From NCBI GenBank assembly GCA_035772405.1, contig JAYKKM010000158.1:248001-312000 (forward strand): a stretch of 64,000 nucleotides of DNA, given 5' to 3'. The translations under genes and the position numbers were made by a program. Source of the DNA: Chrysogorgia sp. JL179-B06 (taxonomy: Eukaryota > Cnidaria > Anthozoa > Scleralcyonacea > Chrysogorgiidae). Positions within the stretch are counted from its first letter, which is position 1; the number at the start of each line of letters is the position of its first letter. This document shows, piece after piece, positions 1-13,128 of this stretch. A model generated the notes under the pieces. The model was not told where the DNA came from. It was given only the letters and a program-made list of their open reading frames with translations, and searched no databases.

Positions 1-998
1 TGAAAATGTATGTCAATGAATCTGATATTGCAGGTGCAGCTAATTTAATAATTTTACAAGAAATCTTATCAACACCTGTGGCTTTATTGCTAGAAAGACC
101 ATGCAACATATGGTAGACATTCCTGACGGTGACCAGCTGGAATGCAGTGAATTCTGATTTAGCATTCTCAACATATGTTTCAAAGTTGAAATTTGAAGTA
201 TCAATTTTGCTAGCTAGATTAGGGCCAATATTTGAAAAATAATCATTAAAGCCCTCTGCAATATCTTTGGCATTTGTCAAGCTATTTTCACCTAGTTTTA
301 ACTCATTTACCACTGTTGGTTTGCTTTGTCTACCTAATACATTGTTTATAGTTTTCCACGCCTCTTTAGGATTGCATTTTTGACCAGCAATTTTCGTGGA
401 GTAATAATCTTTTTTAGCATTTCTTAGCTGTATATTGACTTTATTTCTTGTTGTTTTATAATTTAACCAGTCTATTTCTAGGTTTGTAATAATGGCTTTT
501 CTTTTTAGTCTGTCCCTTGTGTTTATAAGTTCCTTTATAGCACTTGTAATCCAAGGAACTTTTTTTGTTCTAATCTTTTTGTGTTGAAGTGGTGCATGTT
601 TATCTAAGACCTCTAAGAATAATTTCTTCCAAATTTCCCACATAGCGTTTGGATCTTCAGCGAAGAAATACACATTTTCCCAGGGTTGTCGCATCAGATC
701 CTCAATAAATTTTTGATGATCAAATTTTTTCATATTTCTAATCTCAACTTTGTTTTCTTGTTTTTTGATAACAGAAATTTTCCTTATTGCAAACACTAAA
801 CTATGGTCACTTATTCCGGTATGGATAACACCATAATCAGAAATTTTCTCTGGTGTATTAGTAACTATATGATCGATGAGACTGGAGGTTGTCATAGTTA
901 CTCGAGTAGCTTCATTGATCAATTGTGATAATTGATACAACTCATACAACGACTTTTTACAACGACGGTTGTCCTGGATGATTGGAAGGGTTACTCAA
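1..998 (-). mobile_element. Non-LTR retrotransposon ORF2 fragment (endonuclease end to RT start)
   Basis: One minus-strand frame is open from about 998 to the left window edge, so the element continues outside. Its translation has a stretch typical of the C-terminal part of an AP-like endonuclease (SLIDHIVTN, then GISDHSLVFA with the S-D-H motif). A linker follows with VPWITSAIKELI and RNAKKDYY, then the start of the reverse transcriptase (LSSNKATGVDKISCKIIKLA). These motifs are diagnostic of CR1/L2/RTE-X-like non-LTR elements. The frame is closed upstream by a stop near 998 and the coding similarity ends around 960-1000, so the copy is 5' truncated, as usual for LINEs. No frameshift is visible in the part present. 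The clade is not fixed by this fragment. Confidence 0.9.
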
Positions 999-1170
999 AG
1001 GCGAACCACAAAGTTGACAGATGTCTATGGCGTGTTTGCATCTCGTCTGGCTATTGATTTCAGTAAACTATGCGGGATAACATATCGGATTCTGTGGGTG
1101 GGCTGGGTGCAGTGTTTGCTGGGGATTTCGTAACGTGACCCTAGCCGTTGTTGAGTCAATTGAGGAAAGA

Positions 1171-1246
1171 TGCTTACAATGGATTGGTCGAAACAGAGAA
1201 ATGACGTAATGCCATATGCTTGGCAAGATGGCGGCTGCGAGCGAAG
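1171..1246 (+). repeat. Second copy of the gene 1 promoter/start segment (undisrupted form)
   Basis: About 45 bp ending at an ATGGCGGC start match the sequence just upstream of gene 1 (minus strand, 21686 upward). The match continues, after a 1-kb interruption there, at 22715-22735. The shared text includes ATTGGTCGAAACAGAGAAAT and GACGTAATGCCATATGCTTG. Downstream of ATGGCGGC the two loci diverge, so this is a repeated promoter-like segment and not a second copy of the gene. It shows the uninterrupted arrangement of the site into which the 21725-22714 element inserted. Confidence 0.6.
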
Positions 1247-1613
1247 CTGCGAAGAACGCATTTGAATGAGATCAATCATTAGTTTGGGATAATTAGAGAT
1301 GCTGGAAGTCTCACACACCGTACGCTTACAGTAAGTATCCTTAACCTTAATGAAAGATTTAAATTATTTGACTTTATATTTCTAGCTGTAATATAAACGC
1401 GCTAAACTATTAAGCCAAAAAGTAAAACGGCCGCACTGAATTTTATCTCAGAGCTCGCGTAGCTATTTGTATGAGAGTGTGTATCATTACATAGTGCACA
1501 AATGTTCTCAACTATCTCATATTAAATATTAACACAATATTAAAACTTTAACACAAAAATATCCATGAAACAAGCTATTAATACCATTGTCCATTTGCCC
1601 ATTGACAGTAATT

Positions 1614-2206
1614 ATGCACCTATCAATGTAAACCCCTTAAACCAATGAAAATTTGAGTAAAATGCCCGAGGGTGGGGAATTGTATATCAATCAAATGTTT
1701 CCAAAAGAACGCACCTGGGGAGAGATTAAAACAAGAGATTGTACACTGCACCAAGTCAAATGTTTGTGAAACCATTTTAATGACCAAATTTGAGCAAGTT
1801 GAAAGAACATGCTGGTACAAAAGCTAGCGCAAAAACAAAGCACAGCAACATATTTGCGATGAGGGGTTGCGACATATATGAGAACGCGTTTGAAATTGAA
1901 CATATTTGAACGTGAACGTTTTTGACCAGATGGATAGTTGGAAGCAAAGATACTGTATATTTTGATTTTACTCGCCTTAGCGTTAATCTGCTCTTGAAGA
2001 CGATCGAAAGAAATGGGACCACGAACTTACCACGCGAAGAACACTCATCTCCAGGTCTTTTGTAATCAATACCGCGCATGGTCAAATGTCTCGACCCACG
2101 GGGAACAATTTATGGTCAAATGCGCGACTACGGGATGTATTTCGCTGTCAAATGCCCGCCCTTTGCCCGCACCCCCACCCCGCGGGGTTTACATTGATAG
2201 GTGCAT
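1614..2206. mobile_element. MITE-like element with ATGCACCTATCAATG termini
   Basis: The left end reads ATGCACCTATCAATGTAAAC and the right end is its reverse complement, giving TIRs of about 23 bp around 593 bp. There is no transposase inside. The short open frames in this interval look non-coding. No clear target-site duplication is visible. Confidence 0.65.
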
Positions 2207-2441
2207 TACACTGCATGCCTACACTACAGGGCACTACTGCAGTACTTATAGCTCCTCTCTAGAATTCTCTGTCTTCTGCATCTTCAACTTGTTCGGTATC
2301 GAAGTAATACCCATCCATGTCAAGCATTATTACTGTGTCTGTACGTATTCTGTCTCGGTCTCTTCCTGGCTTCCATCTCTTTAATATAGCATTACTTATA
2401 TTTATGCCTTATTGTATAAACATTGTTTCAATTACTTTCTT

Positions 2442-2512
2442 GCTACTCAGTGGTCAGAGCACCAATACGTTGATTCAGAGACCTTCAGGGTTCGAATCCG
2501 GTTAGGGCAGTC
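2442..2512 (+). repeat. tRNA-like SINE head (A-box and B-box)
   Basis: A TGGTCAGAGC A-box-like string near 2451 is followed 29 nt later by a perfect B-box, GGTTCGAATCC, at 2489-2499. The 3' side resembles a tRNA acceptor end, but the 5' side does not pair with it. This is therefore a degenerate tRNA or the polymerase III head of a tRNA-derived SINE, not a functional tRNA. Confidence 0.5.
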
Positions 2513-3078
2513 AATTTTTCAATATTATTTTATTCAAAAAGTGCTTCAATAATCACAAGAATAATTTAAATAGATACAGTATGAGAATGGACAGAGGGGT
2601 ATAGCATGATCTAGTATTTATATGTAACTTTTTCAAATAGAGCATGCAGGTTTAAGAGGTGATCAGCATCAAAATTATAGATAAAACCAACATCAATGAA
2701 CTGATGAACAGAGAAGGATACTGGGCATATAGACTAAACAGCCTTATCCCCCTCAGGACTGAACCTTTTTAATATTGCTTGGGATATAAATAGGCTTCAA
2801 TTTTTGTAACTTGTGTTGGTCATTTTGACAAAGGGGTAAAAACCTAAAATGTTAATTTATAGTAGACAACGAGTGATACAGTAAAAACCCGCATAAAAGA
2901 ACTACTATTTTTTGACATCAGACTGACAGACTGGTTCTTATATAATGGGTACTTACATGTAGTGAGAAATCAGGCCAAGTTGGTTCTTAATTGGTTCTTA
3001 TTTCTAGTCAAAAACAATCGTTCCTGGTTTAGTGTTTTAAATTATTTGTTTCCTTAATTAGTTAGCTGTTAATACATG

Positions 3079-3268
<190 letters not shown>

Positions 3269-4306
3269 GAAAGTATACAAAACAACAACTTTTTAGAGTA
3301 TTGTTACATACGTGTATACTATACATTACTTACACACACATATACGTATAATGATGTTGGAGTAGGTGCATGTAAAACTATGCTGAATAATGAAATAGTG
3401 TAACAATGGACACATGCAATTACAGTATGTTTAATAATTATTCTTATATGTGTGTGGTTTTATTCACAATTTTGTGCTCTTTATGTTGAGGTAGCAATAT
3501 TTGTTTTATTGTACCAATCTTGTTATTTAATATTTTTATAACAGTTCTCTTTCTGAAATTTGGTCCAAATTGTGTCTTCAGTTGACAGACTTGGTAGACT
3601 ATAGTATATCTATCTAATTACAGGTAATATATGTTACAAATACTAGGCTGTTGCAGTATTGAAAAAAATGCCAATAAAAATATTGATATTGTGCATAGTC
3701 TCCATAAATATTTTCAATAGAAATTCAAGGTGATCAGTTACCCCCATGGGACAATTTTTGATGATGATTTTTAGCAAAATTGTATGGAAAATCGATACAA
3801 TACGTGTAACAAGACGATTTTTAACACAACATTTGTTTCCACAACGTACGTGAACAACTTTGAACATGCTTCAAATTCCTACTTTGTGCATGCTCACCTT
3901 ATCCAAAAATTGATTGCCATGTTATACTAATTTTTTCACATAATAATGTTGCATTAAAAAGCATCTTGTGTAACATCACCTTAATGGCTTTAAAAATTGC
4001 CCAGTGTATCACCATACCTAGAATTTTGGTATTGTCAGTAATTATAATAGAATACAGGTATTGAGTATTCGGTATTTTAAAAATACCAATTAAATAATTA
4101 TCAAAACATTCATTGCAATACCATAACAGCCTAACAAATATAGTACTGTACATGTAACGATAAAACAAAATTAATATAGGTTTGGTGTGATGAGATTTAA
4201 TTGTTTATTTGATGATAATTTTATATTATGGATTATACTTTACTGGTATTACAGCATATAGAGGTTTTAGATTTTTTTAAAGACACTGTATGTTTGAAAA
4301 TAAGTA

Positions 4307-6357
4307 CAGTGGAACCCCTATTAAGTGCCCCCCCCCCCCTATTAACAGCCACCTCCTATTAACAGCCACCCCCTATTAAGCAACCAGTTATCAAAGTCCC
4401 AAAGTTATTGTCAGTATAATACTGTAAATGGAACCCCTATTAAGAGGCCACCCCCTATTAAGCGGCCAGTTATCAAAGTCCTAAAGTTATTGTCAGTATA
4501 ATACTGTAAATGGAACCCCTATTAAGAGGCCACCCCCTATTAAGCGGCCAGTTATCAAAGTCCTAAAGTTATTGTCAGTATAATACTGTAAATGGAACCC
4601 CTATTAAGAGGCCCCTATTAAGCCCCCAGTTATCAAAGTCCCAAAGTTATTGTCAGTATAATACTGTAAGCGGCCACCCCCTATTAAGCGGCCACCCCCT
4701 ATTAAGCGGCCACCCCCTATTAAGCGACCAATTATCTAAGTCCCAAAGTTATTGTCAGTATAATACTGTAAGCGGCCACCCCCTATTAAGCGGCCACCCC
4801 CTATTAAGCGGCCACCCCCTATTAAGCGGCCACCCCCTATTAAGCGACCAATTATCTAAGTCCCAAAGTTATTGTCAGTATAATACTGTAAATGGAACCC
4901 CTATTTAGCGGCCATGGCCACCTTTCGGTCGTCCGGATGAAGGTTCTGCTATTGTTTTTACCCCTATTAAGCGGCCACCAAAAATGTAATGTTTTTATAA
5001 AAGAATATGCAATAAGACCCACATTGGTATAAAACAGTTCGACATTGTTTGTAGAAACGTGATGACATTCAAAAATATAATGCGACAAAAACTGTTAACG
5101 ATCTACACGGTTCTCAACTTGTTACATAACCCAAGATGATAATACGCCCACTACCTACGATGGCAGAGCGCAGACCGTAGGGATGGAGTCAGTAGCTAAT
5201 ATGCCGGCTGCGACAAGCAATGATGCGACAATAACAAGGGACCTGCTGATCCCCCCGACCAACGGTACCTCCTCCATCCCCATATCTACAAGTCACCCGT
5301 CTAGACGGGGGAAAAATTAAAATTAAACAACAAGAATACATAGGTACTTACGGTTTCAGTGATGGAGACGAAGCTAGATAATGGACAGTAGATACTCACC
5401 ACAGTAGAAGAACCTTCCGCCACTGGGAAGGACTGGGTGTGACAAACAAACAAACCAGGGAACGAGCAGGTACAAACAGCCCTGCTGGCCTGGACAACTC
5501 ATAAGAGCAGTGCTGAAAAAGAACAATTAACGCAAACTAGGCGCCGAGGGAAGCGGGCAGCCAAACCGCCCCAGGGAACACGAAACTAAACAGAGGGTGG
5601 GGTGAAGGGGAGGGAGAGCAAACGAGACACAAGTAAGCCGAACATGAATAAGCTAGCCCTTTATATAACTCTGTAAGTGGGGTAAACATTCCGGGGGGCC
5701 CGGCACTGAAGGCCCCCAACCGAACGAGAACTGACACCGCTTATTGTTAACTTCTTTTATTAATGCTTAATAAAATACATATAAAATTTCCGTGTTAGTA
5801 GCTAGTGACTAGCTACTGTATGTGTTAAATCATATCCTACAGAGGCAATGGAACTGGGGAGAAGTTGCTAAACTTTGCGCAGTTTCATGGACACCAGGAA
5901 CTTGCATTGTCCTGTGCAAATTCAAACAATATAATTTATGCATTGAAGCTCTGTGATCCAAAGCTACAGAAGCATATACATGAATTTTCTAAGTAACCCT
6001 CTTTGCGTCTGACAGATACAGTTTTGTTGTTTTTTATACGTCGATTTCCTTTTTAAAAGCATGTATCGACTTAGCTTGTATCGCCATATTTTCTTGAGAG
6101 GAATTCTATGATTGTTGAAACAAATAGTGTTTTTGCGACAATTTATATCAGTGTTTAAACATTTGTTAAACATTTTTTTATATAATACATTGTGTGCAAC
6201 AGTTTTCATAAGCCATCAAGCATGATCTTTTTGAAATAAAATTACATTTCTGCCACACCTTATGTTAATTTTGACAAATTCCTATTAAGCGACCAACCCC
6301 TATTAAGCAGCCACTTGCCAATTCCCCGAGGGTGGCCGCTTAATAGGGGTTCCACTG
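4307..6357. mobile_element. Tc1/mariner-type non-autonomous element with CAGTGGAACC ends and TA duplication
   Basis: The left terminus CAGTGGAACCCCTATTAAG is preceded by TA (4305-4306). The right terminus is its reverse complement (CTTAATAGGGGTTCCACTG) and is followed by TA (6358-6359). A TA target duplication with CAGT ends indicates the Tc1/mariner superfamily. The left part is expanded into about six imperfect tandem copies of a roughly 80-bp unit that mixes CCCCCTATTAAGCGGCCA with a spacer containing TTATTGTCAGTATAATACTG. There is no transposase, and a separate GC-rich segment is nested inside at about 5100-5745. Confidence 0.85.
5094..5751 (-). mobile_element. Nested LTR-like insertion flanked by GTTAAC
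   Basis: A block of about 646 bp, clearly more GC-rich than its surroundings, is flanked by a perfect 6-bp repeat GTTAAC (5094-5099 and 5746-5751). Read on the minus strand it looks promoter-like: a TATATAAAG box lies about 90 nt inside, followed by pyrimidine-rich sequence. No protein domain is present, so a solo LTR is the best guess. The ends do not carry a textbook TG...CA pair, so another class of insertion is possible. Confidence 0.4.
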
Positions 6358-6599
6358 TATATTTGCTATTGTACACATGCACCATGTTCAAGAACAGTAC
6401 CATATTCAATCCATATAATTGAATTGAATACTTTATTCAAGTGTCAATGTATTTACAGTAGCTATTATCAGCAAATTGGGGAGACTAGGTAGATAGATAC
6501 CTTTATTTAAGGAGCGTAAATCCTTTCAATAACAATACAAGATTACATTATGTATTTCTGTTATCAACAGGAGCCCTACACTATTTGTTATTGTTTAAC

Positions 6600-6790
6600 C
6601 CACCCTGTCAGCTTTTGCAGTGGGAGGGAACCGGAGAACCTGGAGAAAACCCACGACTTTCGAACTAAGCCACATGAGTACAAATTTTCGATACCAGCTA
6701 TTTTTGGTCAGAGCAGGGTTGAAACTCTCGATCACAGAGATGGGAGGCTGTCGCTCTGACGACTTGGCCACCGAAGCCCCTTCGATACTG
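6600..6790 (-). repeat. tRNA-derived SINE-like repeat
   Basis: On the minus strand GTGGCCAAGTCGTCAGAGC (A-box region, around 6752-6770) is followed by GAGAGTTTCAACCC (degenerate B-box, around 6716-6729). The tail contains the phrase CCGGAGAACCTGGAG (plus strand, about 6630-6645), which recurs in many invertebrate SINE and 3' repeat tails. The short plus-strand open frames here are not coding. Confidence 0.5.
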
Positions 6791-7780
6791 TATACAGTGT
6801 AATTACAACTTTATGTATTTCAAATTCTAACAATACCTAATGTTCAAAATATGGTTATTCACTAAGATAATGGATATGATAATAATATGGTTACAGTAAT
6901 ACAATATATGTGACATCCATATATAAGTAATAATATATTATGTGACATCCATATAACAGTAATACAATATATTTGACATCCCATTGGACTAGGACTAAGC
7001 GATGGTCACGGTGTTACACTGCAAGTTTATATTTTATCGCTGAATGAAGCCACAAACCGTTGTAAGTAAGTACATTTGTTCTAGTTCATACAAGCTTCAA
7101 AGTTTCCGAAAAATGTCTAATCTGTCAACGTTTAACTTTACTAACTTGCTTTACTAATGCTGGCGTTCAAAGCAGTTTATCGACGTTGTCTTCAGAACGT
7201 GAAAACGCCCACATGCATTGACGTCTGTGTAGAACGATATCTTAGATGATATTGGTATTTTAAATTATCCATTTTCTTTATTTTCATGTAAAATGCTTTT
7301 GAAATAATATGACGTCCGCGTGGTTCTGGCTTTTACTGTACTATTTTTTGCGGTAATGCGGTGGTAATGCATTACCGCAATTTTGGACAGCTTGAAACTT
7401 ATCATCCATATTCCTTTTCTAAACAGTACTAATATTTAAGAAATAGAAAAGCAATAGAAATCGTATAGTAGGAACACAAGCCCGCAGGGCGAGTGTTTCC
7501 ACGCAATTTCGAGTTCTCCTAAACTCTCCGACAAGTCTTTCTATAACGTATGGGAACACGAAGAAAAATGTTTTCGATTTCCTTTATAAAATAACTCAAA
7601 GAAAAACGGGGAAATCAGCCTTCTTGCTCATGATGGCGTATGCGATGGCGTAATCTTTCCATGTTTTCCATACAGTTATAGAAACACGGCTTTCAACCAA
7701 TTACTGCTTGCGTTTGCAAATTGTTATTTTATAATACTAGTATCTGTTGTTTTTTGGCTTGATTCGTGCCACAAACACAC

Positions 7781-7949
7781 CTTGTAATCAGTTGCGAAGT
7801 TGGCCATAGCAACTGGTCATACTATGCAAATTTTGAAACGATTTACCTATTCAGATCTTTAGAAATATATTGTTTACAAAATATGCAGATGTTTATAAAT
7901 TAGCATAGCATGACCAGTTGCTACGGTCAGCTTCGCTACTGCTTGTAAT
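7781..7949. mobile_element. hAT-like foldback MITE with 8-bp duplication
   Basis: CTTGTAAT is repeated exactly on both sides (7781-7788 and 7942-7949). Between the copies, 153 bp start CAGTTGCGAAG and end CTTCGCTACTG, and the two halves are inverted copies for about 45 bp. An 8-bp duplication with CA...TG ends is the hAT signature. Confidence 0.8.
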
Positions 7950-8002
7950 GTACTTGTACTTTGTCATGGTTGCGGTGCCCTACTAGCATCGCTTAATATT
8001 CC

Positions 8003-8039
8003 GCGTTCGTTCGTTCGTTCGTTCGTTCGTTCGTTCGTT
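8003..8039. repeat. (TTCG)n microsatellite
   Basis: About nine tandem TTCG tetramers. Confidence 0.95.
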
Positions 8040-8947
8040 TGGAATCAGTTGCAAGCGACGTTTTTGGCGCGACATTTTTGGCGTGAACTTTTTGACGGCT
8101 TTTGGACTTAAACACTTAGACACCGCCCTTTAGCACTGTGCCTAGTTTATTTCCCATGTTCTCAAATTCTTCTTGCAGAATACGACACCATCTGGTACAA
8201 GGAATTCAATCTGATTCTGTCTGCAACTTGCTTGAATGGATTCTTCTCTGAGGCCTACAATGACCATGCAAACTGGATTAGAGTTCTCACCTATTATTTT
8301 AATCTCTTTACAATGTCATCCCTTTTTTCCTACAGGTATTCCTATTCTCTCTAATCTTACAAAATTACAGTACAACCAACACGGTCCTAAAAAAAAAGAA
8401 GATATATTCTGCTCTGAGACCACAACACCGCTACCCATAACCTATAAAATAATCAAAATATTGGAACAGATTTTAATACCTACGTATTATTTTTGTCTAC
8501 CGATTTGTCGTTAATTTTGAGTACTTCTCTTTCTTGTTATTGTGTTTTTTTTCATTTTTATCTTCCTACTTTCAATTTGTTAACAACAGATTTTTGTCAA
8601 CAGTTGCTAGGAAACATGCTTAGAAGCTCTTGGAAATATTTCCAATCTCTTCAGCAGGGGACGCGCGCGGGGAAAATTCCGCTTTCCCATTCCTTCCGCG
8701 CATCCCCGAAACACACCCTACCGCCCGCACTCCCGCCCGGTAAGAAAACACCCGCGATAAAAAGCAAGGAGCCTGGGCGTGTATTATGATATGCACTAGC
8801 CTGCGTGCAATCGACAGGCGTGTTTACTCAGAGTCTAACAAACTGATCATACACAGGTTCCATTCTATTATCTTCAAGTCACCTTTGCTCATGACGTCAT
8901 GTATAGGTTGGTTGATGATACGCAAGTTAAGGTCTCTCGTCAAACTA

Positions 8948-9001
8948 GCACTTTTTGGAACTGTAAATTGCTGCAGTGCAGGTTCGATTCCTGCAAAGTG
9001 C
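8948..9001 (+). other. 54-nt tRNA-like fold lacking a D-arm
   Basis: GCACTTT at 8948-8954 pairs perfectly with AAAGTGC at 8995-9001. GCAGG(TTCGATT)CCTGC forms a textbook T-arm with B-box GGTTCGATTCC. The central part contains ACTGTAAAT, reminiscent of a tyrosine anticodon loop, but there is no D-arm and the anticodon stem is poor. It is probably a tRNA-derived relic or SINE head, not a working tRNA. Confidence 0.35.
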
Positions 9002-9607
9002 TTAACCCATGTAATAGCATGATTGGCGAGGTTTCTTTTGTTCTCACAGGGAGATTTAATCACTGTATAATTTCCTTTTAAAAGAGCAATTTCTAATTTT
9101 GCCTCATTAACATAATTATCATGGGTTCGCTCGTGCGAAACAATAGGGATTTTTAGGGACTTTAAGATCTATGACGGCAATCTAGGACGGCGACGGCAGT
9201 GAAAGAAATATAAATGTTAGCGTTTGAATGAAACCACGGTCGATTGACTAGCGTATCTTACACTCAAAGCTTGTTTTATGATCTCCAAAACACTTCCATA
9301 TTTCTAAAACGATTGTAGTGTCTATGTTTAAGTCATTCTTAAGTAACAGCTCTCATCTCAGTGGCGTTCTAAACACTGAGAACGAGGACGGCGTTGCGAT
9401 TACTGATTGGGTGTAAAAATTAGTCATTTTTGTTTCGCATAAAGATTCTTTTGTTTGAACGCGACGTTAATATAAGCGAATATAGTCGCGCGGATGACTT
9501 TTCTATTGTAGAAATTGAATGGTTTTCTACTTGGTTGCACACGAGCGCTCTTAAAACAAAAGGAAAAAAGCGTTCGCGCGACGATATTCGCTTAATCGAA
9601 ATCCAGC

Positions 9608-9769
9608 TTAAAGCCCGTTTTCCACTTCACCATTGCGCTCGCCGCTAGCGAAATATTACAATGACATCATTTTTTCAGTTGTCGACCAGTGAAAACTGGA
9701 AAAAATTATGTCATCGGCGAAATGTTTCCCTAGTGGCGAGCGAAATGGTGAAGTGGAAAACGGGCTTAA
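9608..9769. mobile_element. Foldback MITE with TTAA and GCCCGTTTTCC ends
   Basis: TTAAAGCCCGTTTTCCACTT at the left is mirrored by AAGTGGAAAACGGGCTTAA at the right. The arms of about 40 bp extend into GCGCTCGCC/GGCGAGCG. A TTA-type duplication would suggest PIF/Harbinger. Related ends recur near 12268-12356. Confidence 0.7.
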
Positions 9770-10254
9770 TAGTTTCACACGAGCCAACGCATAAATTTGC
9801 ATAACAATATCAATAATATTTCAAAGACATTTTATACTTGTGACGCTCCTCTGCGTCTATGTGGGTATAATCACTATCGAGAATATTTGATTTTACTAGT
9901 TTATTAAAGACCTACTATACAAATGATAACTATAATAACAACAGGTATAATCTAGTTCTAATAGTTTATATAGACAGCCATCGTCTGATTCAACTCCTGT
10001 CATGAGTACTGAAACCTCATCTGCAGATACCATCCACTCTGCAAAATCATTATTGAAATGACGTCATAGTTGGTTTTTTGGAATACGCTGTTAATAAACT
10101 GAAACTTGTCTATGGTTATTGGTATAGATTCAATCTATTTTATGACTAATTTCTGTATGTCATCCGAATATAAAACAATGTTTTCGCTAAATATACGAGC
10201 ATTTCCACTTGACGTCATAGATAATTTTGGTGTAACCTAAACAATGAATTTACC

Positions 10255-10440
10255 GAAGCGCATAAGTGCTATTTATAGAATCAAAACTCAGACAAACAAA
10301 CAAACAGAAATCACTCGACTGAAGGGATTTCAAACGACTATTTTTCCATTGTTGGGAATGCAATAATTAATAGCACACTCAGACAAACTTACGTACATAT
10401 ATACTGACGTCATTCGCGCACTTCACTATTAGCTTTTTTT
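10255..10440. repeat. Interspersed repeat family R1, copy 1
   Basis: It contains GTGCTATTTATAGAATCAAA, then CTCAGACAAACAAAC, then CATTGTTGGGAATGCAA and a GACGTCATTCG tail. The same order recurs at about 57740-57915 and, more diverged, at 12745-12900. No coding content is seen. The surrounding 9770-11400 stretch holds no gene I can support. Confidence 0.6.
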
Positions 10441-11399
10441 TATAGGTACACGAACATGGCCACCGCGCCCTTGTTATTTGACTCTCTGGAGATTGAGTGA
10501 AATGCTTAGCTATTATTTTATTTAGACTTTTTGTACTGGTATTTCATACAAATTTCACTTTTCATACCCATGAGTCAAATCACTTTATTATGTATAAACC
10601 ATTAATTACCAATAGACATTGGTGAAATAGACAACCGTGGACGCGTCTGCTCCCCAACCGTGGTTCTGCTGGTATAATTCATAAGCGTGCCCAAAGATTC
10701 TTTCAAATTAACAATGCTATAAAAATACACTTATAATTAACAAGATTATTTGGTTCAATTGTAGATTAAGGCGAGCCCCTAGCTAGTTATGCACGTGCAC
10801 ACGGCACAGTTATTGTTTATGATTCGATGTTGATTATAATTGCAAAATGTTTTTTACACGCTTGTCAAATGAACACTCGCTCTTCCCGATATAACAATTT
10901 ATTCGACGATTTAAAAATATACGCCTTTTTGGATTTGGAATTTTGGGAAAATGATTACCTCTTATATTTCAGCCGCCACCCCTAACTCGACGTTATCATA
11001 GAAATGTTTAGTAACAAATTGAGCCCGCAGTACAATAAATAAATAGAGGTTGGATGACCCGATGGTCAGCGGTAAATGATTATCCTTCAATTTGTATCTG
11101 TTATTTTAAATATATGACCTTCATACTTTGCATGCTGATATTAAACGTAGAGTACAGCGCACTGACCAAATTTGGAAAATTACGTTTTTATGAGCCCGCG
11201 ATCCATAACTTTTCTTGGGTTTAGTAAAGGTTTAGTCATACTGCAATGGTCAGCGGCAAATATTTATATCTTAATAACTTTTATAGTTTTAAAGATACGG
11301 GTTTCATATTTTGTATGTCTTCACAAATCATCACACACGTATAACGTTCAAAATTTCAGAATAATTGGGCTGATCCCAACCTATTTGCTAACGGTAATA

Positions 11400-12236
11400 C
11401 AGAATAGCACCCTATATCGTTACCCCATATCAGCACCCCATATCATCACTCTATATCAACACTGATCTATATCATTTATCATCACTCTATATATATCATC
11501 ACTCTATATCAACACTGATCTATATCATCACTCTGTATCATTGCACTCTATATCATCACTCTATTAATATCATCACCCTATATCATCACTATATCATCAC
11601 TCTATATCATCACTCTATATCAACACTGATCTATATCATCACTCTATATCGACGCTGATCTATATCATCACTCTTTATCATCACCCTATATCATCACCCT
11701 ATATAATCACTCTATATCAGCACCCTATATCATCACTCTATATGATCACTCTATATGATCACTCTATATGATCACTCTATATGATCACTCTATAATCACC
11801 ACACTATATCATCACTCTATATCATCACTCTATATCATCACTCTATGTCAGCGCTCTTTATCATCACCCTATATAATCACTCTATATCATCACTCTATAT
11901 CATCACTCTATGTCAGCGCTCTTTATCATCACCCTATATCAGCACCCTATATAATCACTCTATATCATCACTCTATATCATCACTCTATATCATCACTCT
12001 ATATGATCACTCTATATGATCACTCTATATGATCACTCTATATGATCACTCTATATCACCACACTATATCATCACTCTATATCATCACTCTATATCATCA
12101 CTCTATATCATCACTCTATGTCAGCGCTCTTTATCATTACCCTATATCATCACCCTATATCATCACTCTATATCAGCACCCTACATCAGCATCCTATATC
12201 ATCACCCTATATATATCAGCACTCTATATCAACGCT
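11400..12236. repeat. 13-bp minisatellite (CATCACTCTATAT)n
   Basis: More than 800 bp are built from a 13-bp unit with variants (CAGCACCCTATAT, GATCACTCTATAT, CAGCGCTCTTTAT). Some multi-unit blocks repeat as higher-order copies. Open frames here (ITLYHHSIS-type peptides) come from the repeat and are not genes. Confidence 0.95.
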
Positions 12237-12744
12237 GGCGACCATAACCGGGCCAATATCTTATTCTTCCCGTTTTCCACTTAATCATTTCATTCGTGCG
12301 ATTTTTCTTTTGTCCTATGAGTATTTCGGCTGGGACTTGAAGTGGAAAACCGGCTTAAATAAACAATGCCGCAATTAATTTATGCATGTATTTATATGAA
12401 GGCCACACACTGGAGCAGTCAAAAGAACGAAATAAAATATTTGTTATAAAGAATGCGTTTCCATATTCAATCATATATGGCTTTACCTGATCGCGATAAT
12501 CCATATTTTTACATATTATTATGATTAATATTTAAAAAATAAAATATTAGTATTATTATTATTGTTAGAGACTAATATTTACAAAACCAACACAAATTTA
12601 GAAAATGGTCAAAGGCACAGAATTACAGGGCACAATATCTCATAGTGCATTATTAGTATCCACTAGATAGGGAATACTAATGAACCCATTGTTTTCCTTT
12701 CTTTTAAATCTAATCAGTATTCCGGTCCTAATAGCGTAGAGTCT

Positions 12745-12900
12745 GGCTGCTATTAATAGTTCAAAAAGCGGACAAACAAACCAAATTTGACTCACAAATG
12801 TTTGCAAATGAGCTATTTCTTTTGTTATGGCCGCAATAATTATGGGTAAAAGCGGACAAACATCGATACTGACGTCATCTCGACGGAGCGCTATTGATAG
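12745..12900. repeat. Interspersed repeat family R1, diverged copy
   Basis: It shares GGACAAACAAACCAAATTTG and a TGACGTCATCTCGACG tail with the copies at 10255-10440 and 57740-57915. The 12360-12740 stretch before it is AT-rich with nothing recognisable. Confidence 0.45.
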
Positions 12901-13022
12901 AGAATACTAATCAGATGTAGCTATATTAAACTATGCTGCTAAAAATCACTAATACGTGACAAGTTTATGAAGCAAACCCATGCTTTTTAAAACGTTCCTC
13001 GTGCCTGACCATTTTCGAAGAC

Positions 13023-13096
13023 GGTTAGAGAATGATCACTTGTCCTCTATTAGATACAATCCCTTCTATCTAATTCCACGTGATCATTCTCTAACC
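13023..13096. repeat. Perfect-arm hairpin just downstream of gene 1
   Basis: GGTTAGAGAATGATCAC (13023-13039) is the exact reverse complement of 13080-13096. A second nested pair, ATTAGATA/TATCTAAT, lies inside. The hairpin sits 33 bp past the gene 1 stop codon, so it may be in the 3' UTR. It could be a small MITE or a transcript-end structure. Confidence 0.7.
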
Positions 13097-13128
13097 CTTA
13101 CATTTCTCAATATCAACAAAAATAATAT

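Noticed and set aside
11768..12378. Several 70-85-codon frames (ITLYHHSISSLYI-type)
   Set aside because: They derive from the 13-bp minisatellite.
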